Origin: Ardenticatenaceae bacterium
Lineage (GTDB): Bacteria; Chloroflexota; Anaerolineae; Promineifilales; Promineifilaceae
Length of the DNA stretch: 64,000 nucleotides
Direction of reading: 5' to 3'
Assembly (NCBI GenBank): GCA_020634565.1
Contig: JACKBN010000003.1
Coordinates: 372,001 to 436,000, forward strand
How positions within the stretch are numbered: position 1 is the first letter of the stretch; each line of letters begins with the position of its first letter. Shown here in pieces: positions 41,110 through 49,250 of this stretch. Under the pieces are notes generated by a model that was given only the letters and a program-made list of their open reading frames with translations, was not told the origin of the DNA and searched no databases. Position numbers and translations under genes: made by a program.

Positions 41110-42156
41110 TCAGGGGGCAGAATTGCTCAAAATGAGCGGCAAATATTGCTGGGGTGGCAGTTGGGCGAGATTGAGGTACCAGGGAACGGCCGTTGCGTCC
41201 GTATGAAAAAAGTCCAGCAGCTGTTGGCCTACTTTGAACGCGCCATCGCCGGAGGGATGCGTGCCGTCGTTGACAAAATCGCCGCAGAGCCAAACGAGCC
41301 CGTCGCTGCGCGGCGTCAGGCCATCGGCCCAGAGATAGGGGCCCCAGGCCAACCAGGGGGCCAGCACTGCACCCGCTGCCGGATCGTAATTTAGTTCCGG
41401 GCTGCCGTTGATTTGCTCCGCGATGAGCCATTTGACGGCAAAACCGCTCTGGTACGCTTCAGGTTCTGGGCTGAGCAGGGTGTCGGCGTAGCCTGCGTAG
41501 ATGCGGCTGGAGAGGTAAGCGATCTTCAGGTTGGGGAAGCGCGCCTTGGCGATTTGCACGATGCTGCGCAGTTGGTCCTGCAAGATTTCGGCGTCGGTGG
41601 GGAAAATCTCGTCGGGGTGCACGTCGGCACGCGCTTCTTTGAGCCAGACCACCTGCACCTGCTGCGGCGTGACGCCATTGTTGGCCAGCCGCTCGTCCAG
41701 CACCGTCCAAAAATCATCGTCGGGATCGGAGGCAAATTCGGCCGATTTGCCGCTTTGCGCCCCATTGACGAGGGTGACGGCGTCAGACAACAGCGCGTCG
41801 TTCTGGGCCAGAGTGCCAAAAGCGACAAATTCCAGCGAGGTGTTGGACATGCCCAGGGAGAGCAGCACAACACGGCCGTTTACCAGATCAACTTGTCCCG
41901 TGCCATTGAGCGGCTGAATGGATTGCGCTAACGCCAAACCCGCCTGGGCATGTTCTGAGGGTGGCTCATTGCTGCCGTTGGGGTACAGTCCACCCTGGAA
42001 TCCCTGGTAGGTGCCGGTGCCCAAATCATTTAGCGGCGTAAAGCCAACGGCCGTAACGCCACAATCTTTGGCGAAGGTGGGTGTCGGTTGGGGCAGGATC
42101 AGGGTGAGTGAGGCGAGGGCGAGCAGGAGGAATATGAGTTTAATTGGTTTTTGCAT
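41110..42156 (-). CDS. Secreted SGNH-hydrolase-like protein with C-terminal YLPLILS motif
   Basis: A 348-residue exported protein with a signal peptide (LIFLLLALASLTLILPQPTPTFAK). The block VVLLSLGMSNTS resembles the GDS-type nucleophile block, and the C-terminal DGTHPSGDG resembles the conserved DxxH of SGNH/GDSL hydrolases. Some other blocks are weak, so it may be a divergent member. The tail ends in QQYLPLILSNSAP, like the motif at the end of the 181-2766 protein. It is likely an extracellular esterase of unknown substrate. The palindrome sits directly upstream of the ATG. Confidence 0.72.
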   Translation of the reverse strand: MQKPIKLIFLLLALASLTLILPQPTPTFAKDCGVTAVGFTPLNDLGTGTYQGFQGGLYPNGSNEPPSEHAQAGLALAQSIQPLNGTGQVDLVNGRVVLLSLGMSNTSLEFVAFGTLAQNDALLSDAVTLVNGAQSGKSAEFASDPDDDFWTVLDERLANNGVTPQQVQVVWLKEARADVHPDEIFPTDAEILQDQLRSIVQIAKARFPNLKIAYLSSRIYAGYADTLLSPEPEAYQSGFAVKWLIAEQINGSPELNYDPAAGAVLAPWLAWGPYLWADGLTPRSDGLVWLCGDFVNDGTHPSGDGAFKVGQQLLDFFHTDATAVPWYLNLAQLPPQQYLPLILSNSAP

Positions 42157-42189
42157 ACGGCCGTAGTGTACGGTGAGACCGCGGCGGTT

Positions 42190-42294
42190 TCAAATGAACA
42201 GTTTATGAAATTGATCTGACGCAGATGTAATTTTGACGACCGTCAAGCCCAAGATAAACATGGTCAAGGGAACTGCACAGTTGCGAAATTTCAT
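42190..42294 (-). pseudogene. Remnant of a gene like the 40660-41067 membrane protein
   Basis: A 34-codon frame from ATG 42294 to TGA 42190 begins MKFRNCAVPLTMFILGL, very close to MKFRNHAARLTMFIFGL of the intact gene at 41067. After about 18 residues similarity ends. No ribosome-binding site precedes it. It is most easily explained as the start of a duplicated copy that was cut and decayed. It abuts the AT-rich gene that ends at 42338, so the two events may be linked. Confidence 0.55.
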
Positions 42295-42337
42295 GGAGAC
42301 TCAATTTCTTCTCTACATTCTCTTTCTCGGGGAATAT

Positions 42338-44116
42338 TTACTCTTCAGCTTTTTTCCAGAACTCTACATGCTCAGTAATCGTATCCGAAAATTTGATACC
42401 AATTTCACCAGTCGAAACCTCAATAATGCTTTTATCTTGATCCTTTAATTCTTGAATTTTATTTAGTGTGTATCGGCCTTGATTTGAAACAATCAGCTCT
42501 TCTCCAACTTTGATGGAAGTATTTTCAAGTTTGAAGATTCCTACTAAGCCGTTGTAATGAATCTCTTGAGGTTTACCGATAAAAATTGCGTTCGATGGAG
42601 TAAAAGAAATCAGCCCAAAATCAAGAAGCCTTTCACGCGCATCTTTCTTTTGTATGAATCCAGATTCAATGGAATGATAAAGCTTGAACAACTCGTAAGT
42701 GGTAAGTAAACCTCTTTCATCGCTTTCAGCATCTTGAATTTGTTCTAAAGTAAATGGTGGGTTTGTTCTGCTTTCAGGTGCTTGGTGACGTTGGTGATTT
42801 ACAATATAAAGAGCAAAAACGTCAAATTTATCACGTTCTTTTGCGCGGCGATGTTTTATTTTACTTATTTGGGCACACTCGCTATCTTTTGATGTACCTC
42901 CCAATCCTTTTACTTCTATTACTAACAATCCTTTGTCAAATTCAATTTGTAAATCTTCTTCCTTTATGCCAGGAAAGGCTTCGTCACAGTTGATAACTTT
43001 CTCAAAACCTAGCCAATTAAAGTATTCTTCTACAGCCTGAACCAATTTATTACCTGTTTCGGTGACTAGATCATGCAAAAATTGGAAGTTTTGATGATTT
43101 GTTTCTATTTCTTTTTCCAATACTCTTAGCTTTTCTTGATAGCCTTCCTTAAGGATTGCTTTTTGAGCTAGTAGCCGTTTTTCATTGGGCAATCTATATG
43201 GTTCATCCTTAACCCAAGCAAACTCTGTGCTGAATGGGAAGAGATTTGGGAAAAGTGTTGGCAATTGAGTTTGGAAAAGCTCAACTAAAAAATCTGTTTT
43301 TTCCTCAAGTTGTGGGAATACAAAAAGAATTGATTCGTTATCAATATAAGCATAAGAAATTAATTCATCCGATGAATTCGTAGCTAATGGAATTAGTTTT
43401 TCATCCCGAACGCTTACTTTTTGTTGCTTATCCCATCGAGTAGGGTGGAAAAATGTGATCTCATAAATAAATCGCTTGTTGTATTTTCGTAAGAAGTCTC
43501 GGAACTCTGTATCACTACCAGGAACAATATTAGTTTCAAAACCACTTTTGTTATCCTTTATGGGGACAGATGGCAAAAATGAATAGTTATTTTCTTCAAA
43601 TTGGTCATGATACTTTAACCCATAAGGTGTTAATTCACCCGGAAGATAAGCACAAGAATATTTTTGGTCTGCAAAGACAACAATTATAGATTCCTTTCTC
43701 CGATTTTCCTTAATATCATTTTCTGCAATGTAACCACCAAGTGGAATGGGATCAAAAATTGTTTGAGGATACTGACAAATAAAAAAATGTTGACTGGAAT
43801 CTTTTGTGATATTTTGCCTATGCTCACTGGAATTGTAGGCTAATGATTCTTTTTCCTTTAAATCAATTATAACAATTTCATATTCGTGTAAGTTTGGAGG
43901 TAAATTGGCATTTATCCGACATAGTTGATGTTGCCCTTGCTGTGTATTTGGAACCCTAATCTGTGATCCAAAAGAGGCAATTGTGCAATTGAATCCATGC
44001 TCGGTTAGTATTTCAGCGGTATTGTGATCAATGTCAATTAAGCAAATCTTAGGACGTTCTTGAAAATTGATCCGGTTGGTGATCTTTTCTGTGTCACTAT
44101 TATGTTTTTTGTTCAT
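42338..44116 (-). CDS. AT-rich gene with candidate PD-(D/E)XK nuclease domain
   Basis: A 592-residue protein in a visibly AT-rich stretch with no ACGGCCGT, in contrast to neighbours. The N-terminal part (residues about 20-60, PKICLIDIDHNTAEILTEHGFNC) is receiver-like in pattern. Near residues 300-330 there is a long charged coiled-coil segment (REKRLLAQKAIL type). Then GFEKVINCDEAFPG, EEDLQIEFDKGLLVIEVKG fit a PD-(D/E)XK nuclease core: Asp in EED and Glu-x-Lys in EVK. Remaining parts are unrecognised. The setting suggests an acquired, possibly defence-related protein, but no family is assigned. Confidence 0.6.
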   Translation of the reverse strand: MNKKHNSDTEKITNRINFQERPKICLIDIDHNTAEILTEHGFNCTIASFGSQIRVPNTQQGQHQLCRINANLPPNLHEYEIVIIDLKEKESLAYNSSEHRQNITKDSSQHFFICQYPQTIFDPIPLGGYIAENDIKENRRKESIIVVFADQKYSCAYLPGELTPYGLKYHDQFEENNYSFLPSVPIKDNKSGFETNIVPGSDTEFRDFLRKYNKRFIYEITFFHPTRWDKQQKVSVRDEKLIPLATNSSDELISYAYIDNESILFVFPQLEEKTDFLVELFQTQLPTLFPNLFPFSTEFAWVKDEPYRLPNEKRLLAQKAILKEGYQEKLRVLEKEIETNHQNFQFLHDLVTETGNKLVQAVEEYFNWLGFEKVINCDEAFPGIKEEDLQIEFDKGLLVIEVKGLGGTSKDSECAQISKIKHRRAKERDKFDVFALYIVNHQRHQAPESRTNPPFTLEQIQDAESDERGLLTTYELFKLYHSIESGFIQKKDARERLLDFGLISFTPSNAIFIGKPQEIHYNGLVGIFKLENTSIKVGEELIVSNQGRYTLNKIQELKDQDKSIIEVSTGEIGIKFSDTITEHVEFWKKAEE

Positions 44117-44176
44117 GATAGGTCAATGTATTATTTTTGATATGCGTGAGCAAGAGGTTATCGTCTGTTATGCAGT

Positions 44177-45364
44177 TCAGTTTTTTAGGAGTTGGGAAAG
44201 GTAAGGTTCGACTTGCCAATATTGTTGGAGTTGCGTGTATTCGGCAACGGCCGTTTCCCCACCACCCTCATTTTTCTTCACCGCGCGCAGGAGCAGGTTC
44301 TTGGGCGTGTGGTCTGGCGAAATGAACTCCAGCGCCGTCACCTGGTAGCCGTTCATGCGCAAAATGGCGGCGCGGAAGGCGTCGGTGAGAATGTCGCCCA
44401 GCCGCTCTTGCAGCAGATTATGCCGCATGACGGCCTCGAATTCGGGCGGAGACTGCTTGCCCTGAGCTTGTGACCGTTCCTTCAACTGAACCTGCAAATG
44501 GTGGTGGCAGCAGGGCGCGGCAATAATCACCTGGCTTTGCCAGCGGATGCCCTGGGCCAGCGTGTCGTCGGTGGCCGTGTCGCAGGCGTGCAGCGCCACG
44601 ACGATGTCGGGCGGCGGATCGGCCTGATAATCAATGATCAGCCCTTGCTCAAACGTCAGGCTATCCCAGCCCAGCTGGGCGGCAATCTTTTGGTTTTTGG
44701 CAATCAGCTTCTCCTGCCCGTCCACGCCCACAATCTGCGCCTGGTTGCCCAAAATGTTGACCAGATAGTGATAGGCGGCAAACGTCAGGTAGGCGCTGCC
44801 GCAGCCAAAATCGATCATGCGAATGGGCTCGGGCAGGGCGGCAATCTCGTCGATTTCATCCAGTATTTTGAGGAAAGCGTTAATTTGCTGGAATTTGGAG
44901 CGATAGTTGGCTTTGATACGGCCGTCTTCCCGCATCACCCCCATCGCCTGTAAAAACGGAATCGCTTCCCCTTCAGACAAAATCGTGTTTTTGCTGCGAT
45001 CATGCGCCAAATCCACCACCTGCGGCTTTTCGGTCGCCTTGCGGTTGATGATGGGTTTGCCCTTTTTGCTCAGGTTAATTTGAATCGTTTCGTTTTGGCC
45101 AATGATGTGGAAATTGCGGAAAGGCAGGGCAAGCGCGGCGGTGAGTTCGGCAACGGCCGTTTCCCCCGCGTAATTCTTCACAATATTCTGCTTCTCATCA
45201 AAAAAGGAAAATTGCAGATGCCGCTGCCCCTTCACCTCAACCGGCCGCAGCTCCAGCCGCTGCCAGCGAACCGCCTGCCCCCGCTGCCGCCCGCTAAACG
45301 CAGCCCGGACGAAGTTGTTTTCGTCCAAAATTGCGTTGCGGATTGTGTCTTGGTAATCGCTCAT
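44177..45364 (-). CDS. SAM-dependent methyltransferase, Methyltransf_32 type
   Basis: A 395-residue protein. The SAM-binding motif is IRMIDFGCGSAYLTFAAYHYL with GVDGQEKL. The later ALHACDTATDDTLAQGI and IIAAPCCHHHL match the Methyltransf_32 family, which includes RNA or protein methyltransferases of METTL25/GSTCD type. The conserved CCHHH is typical of that group. Substrate in bacteria is not established. It lies between the AT-rich gene and the PcrA helicase gene. Confidence 0.85.
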   Translation of the reverse strand: MSDYQDTIRNAILDENNFVRAAFSGRQRGQAVRWQRLELRPVEVKGQRHLQFSFFDEKQNIVKNYAGETAVAELTAALALPFRNFHIIGQNETIQINLSKKGKPIINRKATEKPQVVDLAHDRSKNTILSEGEAIPFLQAMGVMREDGRIKANYRSKFQQINAFLKILDEIDEIAALPEPIRMIDFGCGSAYLTFAAYHYLVNILGNQAQIVGVDGQEKLIAKNQKIAAQLGWDSLTFEQGLIIDYQADPPPDIVVALHACDTATDDTLAQGIRWQSQVIIAAPCCHHHLQVQLKERSQAQGKQSPPEFEAVMRHNLLQERLGDILTDAFRAAILRMNGYQVTALEFISPDHTPKNLLLRAVKKNEGGGETAVAEYTQLQQYWQVEPYLSQLLKN

Positions 45365-45375
45365 ATTTTTTCATG

Positions 45376-45441
45376 TGTCATACCCGCGAAGGCGGGTATC
45401 CATTTTCCAAAGCGTGGATTGCCACCTTCGCGGCAATGACA
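45376..45441. repeat. REP-like CCCGCGAAGG inverted repeat
   Basis: A 66-base palindromic element, TGTCAT-CCCGCGAAGG-ATCCA against its near complement TGGAT-CCTTCGCGG-ATGACA, lies just upstream of the methyltransferase gene. This class of dispersed hairpin is frequent in many bacterial genomes. Confidence 0.7.
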
Positions 45442-45464
45442 GGTCGGTCTGGCTTATACTCAAA

Positions 45465-45496
45465 AATCTCTGCGTTCTCTGCGCCCTCTGCGGTTC
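45465..45496. repeat. CTCTGCG short dispersed repeat (copy 1)
   Basis: Tandem short units of the type TTCTCTGCG/CCTCTGCGG lie directly before the helicase stop. A similar run at 51009-51035 overlaps the start of the CARDB gene. Confidence 0.55.
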
Positions 45497-47834
45497 AAAT
45501 TATTTCCAAATTGGCAAAACTAGCCGCCAGCCGCTTCACGCCCACGTCGGCAAAAGCCACCGACACTTCTTCATCGTTGCCCGTTAGCTTACTTTCGATC
45601 ACCGTGCCCTCGCCAAATTTCTTGTGGCGCACCTTTTGACCGGTCTTGTATTTGGCTTTTTGTGGACCGCTTGGCTCCAGATCGTCTTCTTCGTGGCGCG
45701 GTTTGGGCAGATTTGCTGGGCGGCTGCTGACGCGAGATTGGCCGCTGCTTTCGTTGCTGTCGCCCCAGGAGTAGCTTTTGCGGGCGGGTTTTGAACTGCG
45801 GCTGGGGGTGGTGGAACGGCCGTATCCTCCCCCTGAACTGCTGCTGCTACCCGACGACCAATCCCAACTGCTGGCCTGCTGGAAGGAGGATTCGCGCCGC
45901 TGTTTGGCGCTGCCGCCTTCGGCCAAATTCATCGGAATATCCCCCAGGAAGCGGGAGGGGATGGCCACTTCCGTCTGGCCAAAAAAGGTGCGGCGGAAGG
46001 CGTGGGTGATGTACAAAACATCTTTGGCGCGGGTCAGCCCCACGTAAAACAGACGCCGTTCCTCGGCCATGGATTCGCTGTCTTCCATCGAGCGGCTGTG
46101 GGGCAAAACGCCATCCTCCAACCCCGTGAGGAAGACCACGGGATATTCCAGCCCCTTGGCCGCGTGCAGCGTCAACAGCGTCACCGCCTTCGGGTCGTCT
46201 TCCAGATCGTCCGTCTCGGAGACGAGAGCCACCTGCTCCAAAAATTCGCTGAGCGTTAGCTCGCTGCTCATCAAGGCCACGCCGCGCAGTTCCATTACGT
46301 TGGCCCAGCGGTCGCGCGCTTCTTCCGCGTCCTTGGCCCCGTTTTCGATGTAGTCGCGGTACTCGGTTTGCTCCAGAATCAAATCGAGCAAATCACCCAC
46401 CGTGGCGGATTCTCGCACGGTAAGCCAGGCGTTGAGCATGTTGCCAAAGTTGACCAGGGCATTGAAGGAACGGCCGTTAAACGGATGCTGCAAATCATTA
46501 TCAGTCGCTAGCCGCACCACCGCCTCGCTGGGGGACATATTGTTGTAAAACGCCCACTGCTCCAAATCCTGCTGCGTTTTGTTGCCAATGCCCCGCGATG
46601 GCGTGTTTATTACCCGATTAAAGCTCACCGAATCCAGCGGATTGTGCACCAGTCGCAGGTAGGCAATCACGTCCTTCACCTCGCGCCGCTTGTAAAATTG
46701 GGTGGCCCCAACCAGCTTGTACGGCATTCCGGCCCGGATAAACGCCTCTTCCAGTACGCGGGATTGGGCGTTGGTGCGGTACATCACCGCCATGTCGCCC
46801 GGCGAGTAGCCTTGCAGCCGCAAATTTTGAATCTGGCTGAGCACCACGTCGGCTTCTTCCCGCTCGTCGTACACCTCGCGCACGGTGATTTTCTCGCCAC
46901 CCTGGCGCGTGGTGAACAGCTCTTTGTGCACGCGGTTTTTGTTTTGCTTAATGACCGCCTTGGCCACGTCCAAAATAATTTGGGTGGAGCGATAATTTTG
47001 CTCCAGCAAAATCATCTCCGCGTCCGGGTACATCTGGCGGAAGCGGTCGATGTTGCGGTAATCGGCCCCGCGCCATTTGTAGATCGATTGGTCAGAATCG
47101 CCCACGGCAAAAATGTTGCGATTGGTTGCCGCCAGCCGTTGTAGCAAGCCATACTGTGCGGTGTTGGTGTCCTGGAATTCGTCCACCAAAATGTGGCGGT
47201 ACCGCTCCTGATATTTTTGCAGCACGTCCGGCCGCTGGTCGAACAGCAGCACCGTGTTCATCAGCAGGTCGTCAAAATCCATGGCGTTGTTGGCCATGAG
47301 CACCTGCTGGTAACGTGCGTAGACCCGCTTGGTCACCTCGGCGATGTAGTTGCCCGCGGTGTACATTTCGGCCGTGATCAGCTCGTTTTTGGCGTTGCTG
47401 ATGCCGTTTAGCATTTTGTTGACGGGGAATTTTTTGTCGTCCAGGTTTAAATCTTTCAGCGCCTGCTTGACCACTTGCTGCTGATCGGCCGTATCGAAGA
47501 TGACAAAATCTTGCTGGTACCCTTCCAGATTGCCGGTTTCCTGTCGCAAGATGCGGGCGCAGGTGGCGTGGAAGGTGCCCATCGTCAGGCCACGCGGACG
47601 GCCGTCTAGCAGTTCCTCAATCCGGTGGTTCATTTCCCGAGCCGCTTTGTTGGTGAAGGTCACCGCCATGATCTGCCACGGGGCCACGTTCATCTCGCGA
47701 ATGAGATACACAATGCGGTGAGTGAGGACGCGGGTCTTGCCGCTGCCCGGCCCGGCAAGTACCAAAATGGGGCCTTCGGGGGCAGTAACGGCCTTTACTT
47801 GTGCTTCGTTCAGTCCTTGGAGGTAAAAAGTCAT
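45495..47834 (-). CDS. pcrA: PcrA/UvrD-family DNA helicase
   Basis: A 779-residue superfamily 1 helicase that unwinds DNA in repair and plasmid replication. Motifs: LAGPGSGKTRVL (Walker A, Lys33), VDEFQDTNTAQY (DEFQDT motif II), GDSDQSIYKWRGAD (motif III-IV region), LLTLHAAKGLEYPVVFLTGLEDG (motif V), and YVGLTRA (motif VI). The C-terminal 150 residues include a Ser/Gly-rich linker and a C-terminal RNA-polymerase-interaction-like domain (GTVIESKLTG). UvrD acts after UvrABC incision, which links it with the uvrC and uvrB genes here. Confidence 0.95.
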   Translation of the reverse strand: MTFYLQGLNEAQVKAVTAPEGPILVLAGPGSGKTRVLTHRIVYLIREMNVAPWQIMAVTFTNKAAREMNHRIEELLDGRPRGLTMGTFHATCARILRQETGNLEGYQQDFVIFDTADQQQVVKQALKDLNLDDKKFPVNKMLNGISNAKNELITAEMYTAGNYIAEVTKRVYARYQQVLMANNAMDFDDLLMNTVLLFDQRPDVLQKYQERYRHILVDEFQDTNTAQYGLLQRLAATNRNIFAVGDSDQSIYKWRGADYRNIDRFRQMYPDAEMILLEQNYRSTQIILDVAKAVIKQNKNRVHKELFTTRQGGEKITVREVYDEREEADVVLSQIQNLRLQGYSPGDMAVMYRTNAQSRVLEEAFIRAGMPYKLVGATQFYKRREVKDVIAYLRLVHNPLDSVSFNRVINTPSRGIGNKTQQDLEQWAFYNNMSPSEAVVRLATDNDLQHPFNGRSFNALVNFGNMLNAWLTVRESATVGDLLDLILEQTEYRDYIENGAKDAEEARDRWANVMELRGVALMSSELTLSEFLEQVALVSETDDLEDDPKAVTLLTLHAAKGLEYPVVFLTGLEDGVLPHSRSMEDSESMAEERRLFYVGLTRAKDVLYITHAFRRTFFGQTEVAIPSRFLGDIPMNLAEGGSAKQRRESSFQQASSWDWSSGSSSSSGGGYGRSTTPSRSSKPARKSYSWGDSNESSGQSRVSSRPANLPKPRHEEDDLEPSGPQKAKYKTGQKVRHKKFGEGTVIESKLTGNDEEVSVAFADVGVKRLAASFANLEII

Positions 47835-47879
47835 GCGGCTATTGTAACGTGGGCAGCGGACTGCGTCATCCCAATTTTT

Positions 47880-47950
47880 GGTAATCGGTATTCGGTGAAC
47901 GGTAATCGGTCAGCGTTCACTGATTACCGATAACGGATTACCGATAACCG
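47880..47950. repeat. TAATCGG intergenic hairpin repeat
   Basis: Units GTAATCGG, GAACGG and GGTAATCGG followed by TGATTACCG/ATAACGG complements form a hairpin between the ABC permease stop and the helicase start. Same family as 10061 and 24817. Confidence 0.65.
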
Positions 47951-47951
47951 T

Positions 47952-49250
47952 TTATTCATACCGCAGCGCCGCAATCGGGTCCAGCCGAATGGCGCGCAGG
48001 GCGGGGTAGATGCCGGAAAGCACGCCAACAAGGGCAGCAAAAACAAGGGCGAAGATGGGCAGCCAAAGCGGGGTATAGACCAGTGATTCCACTTCGCCCG
48101 TGCCGCCGGATTGGGCAATTTGCGCCAATAAATATTGCTGGCCAATGAAACCGCCAATCTGCCCCAGAACAATGCCAAAAAGCACCCCGCCAATGCCGCC
48201 AATCAGGCCAATTGCCCCGGCTTCGGCCAAGAAGATGAGCATCACATCCCGATTGGTCGCGCCCACCGCTTTCATCAGGCCAATTTCGCGGGTGCGCTCG
48301 TAGATTGACATAATCATGGTATTGGCGATGCCGAAGGCGGCCACCACCAGCGCCAGCCCGCCGATTCCGCCCACCACCGCCTGAATAATCAAAAAGATGA
48401 TGTTGATGCTGCTGAGCACGCTCTGGAAGGAGAAGACAAAAAAGCCTTGACGGGTGATTTCTTGCTCAACGGCCGTTGCGGCATCCGCCGATTCCACTTT
48501 CACGATGGCCTGACTGTAGCCGTCGCGGGCCACGTTGGGGCGTTGACCGGTAGCCCAGGTATTCAAATCCTGCACGTTGCGGATGGGCATGTAAATCGAA
48601 AAGTCGCGGTCGCCGCCAGATTCGGCCATGACGCCGATAACCCGCAGGCGCACGGTGCGCTCCGTGCTTTCGCCCGTCTCAGCAGAGAAGCGGGTGAGGA
48701 CTAATTGCAAGGTTTGCCCCTGCAAATTCAAATCTTCGTCGCCCTGTTCGCCGGTGGTGGCGTTGAAAAAGTTGTCCGCCACGCGAGCGCCAACCAGCGC
48801 CTGCCACTGGCCGGGCGAGTCGGTGCCGCTGGCCATTTCGACGCCAAATTTGCGATATTCGGTTGTGTCCACGCCCTGGATGGAGGTAAAGCCGGTGAGC
48901 CGGTTGAGGCGCAGTTCGGCATTGGCCTGCAACCGCAGCAAGGGTGTCGCGGCCAGCACGCCGGGTATCTCTCGAAAACTATCAATCGCCTGATCGTTAA
49001 GCACCACGTCGCTTTGGATGCCTGCGCCACCGGCAAAAAAGATGTCGCCGGGAGAGTTCACCGTCATTTCGGTGAGGTCGCCGATGTCGTTGAATCCGGA
49101 GAGAACGGAGCGCTGCAAACCCGCGCCCAACGACATGAGCAGAATGACTGCGGCCGTGCCGATGAACACGCCGGCAGAGGTCATCATCACCCGGAATTTC
49201 ATCCGCAGCAGGTTATTTTTGACGAGGCGAAGCAGTTCAACTATACGCAT
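47952..49250 (-). CDS. ABC transporter permease (MacB/FtsX type)
   Basis: A 432-residue permease of the FtsX/MacB superfamily. The N-terminal helix (RMKFRVMMTSAGVFIGTAAVILLMSLGAGL) is followed by a large extracytoplasmic MacB-PCD-like domain (about 50-265) and three C-terminal helices. The final FTAWI-like ALVGVLSGIYPALRAIRLDPIAALRYE signature is typical. Its ATG overlaps the TAA of the CARDB gene (TAATG at 49250), so it is translated with it. It probably forms a complex with the ATPase encoded upstream. Confidence 0.93.
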   Translation of the reverse strand: MRIVELLRLVKNNLLRMKFRVMMTSAGVFIGTAAVILLMSLGAGLQRSVLSGFNDIGDLTEMTVNSPGDIFFAGGAGIQSDVVLNDQAIDSFREIPGVLAATPLLRLQANAELRLNRLTGFTSIQGVDTTEYRKFGVEMASGTDSPGQWQALVGARVADNFFNATTGEQGDEDLNLQGQTLQLVLTRFSAETGESTERTVRLRVIGVMAESGGDRDFSIYMPIRNVQDLNTWATGQRPNVARDGYSQAIVKVESADAATAVEQEITRQGFFVFSFQSVLSSINIIFLIIQAVVGGIGGLALVVAAFGIANTMIMSIYERTREIGLMKAVGATNRDVMLIFLAEAGAIGLIGGIGGVLFGIVLGQIGGFIGQQYLLAQIAQSGGTGEVESLVYTPLWLPIFALVFAALVGVLSGIYPALRAIRLDPIAALRYE

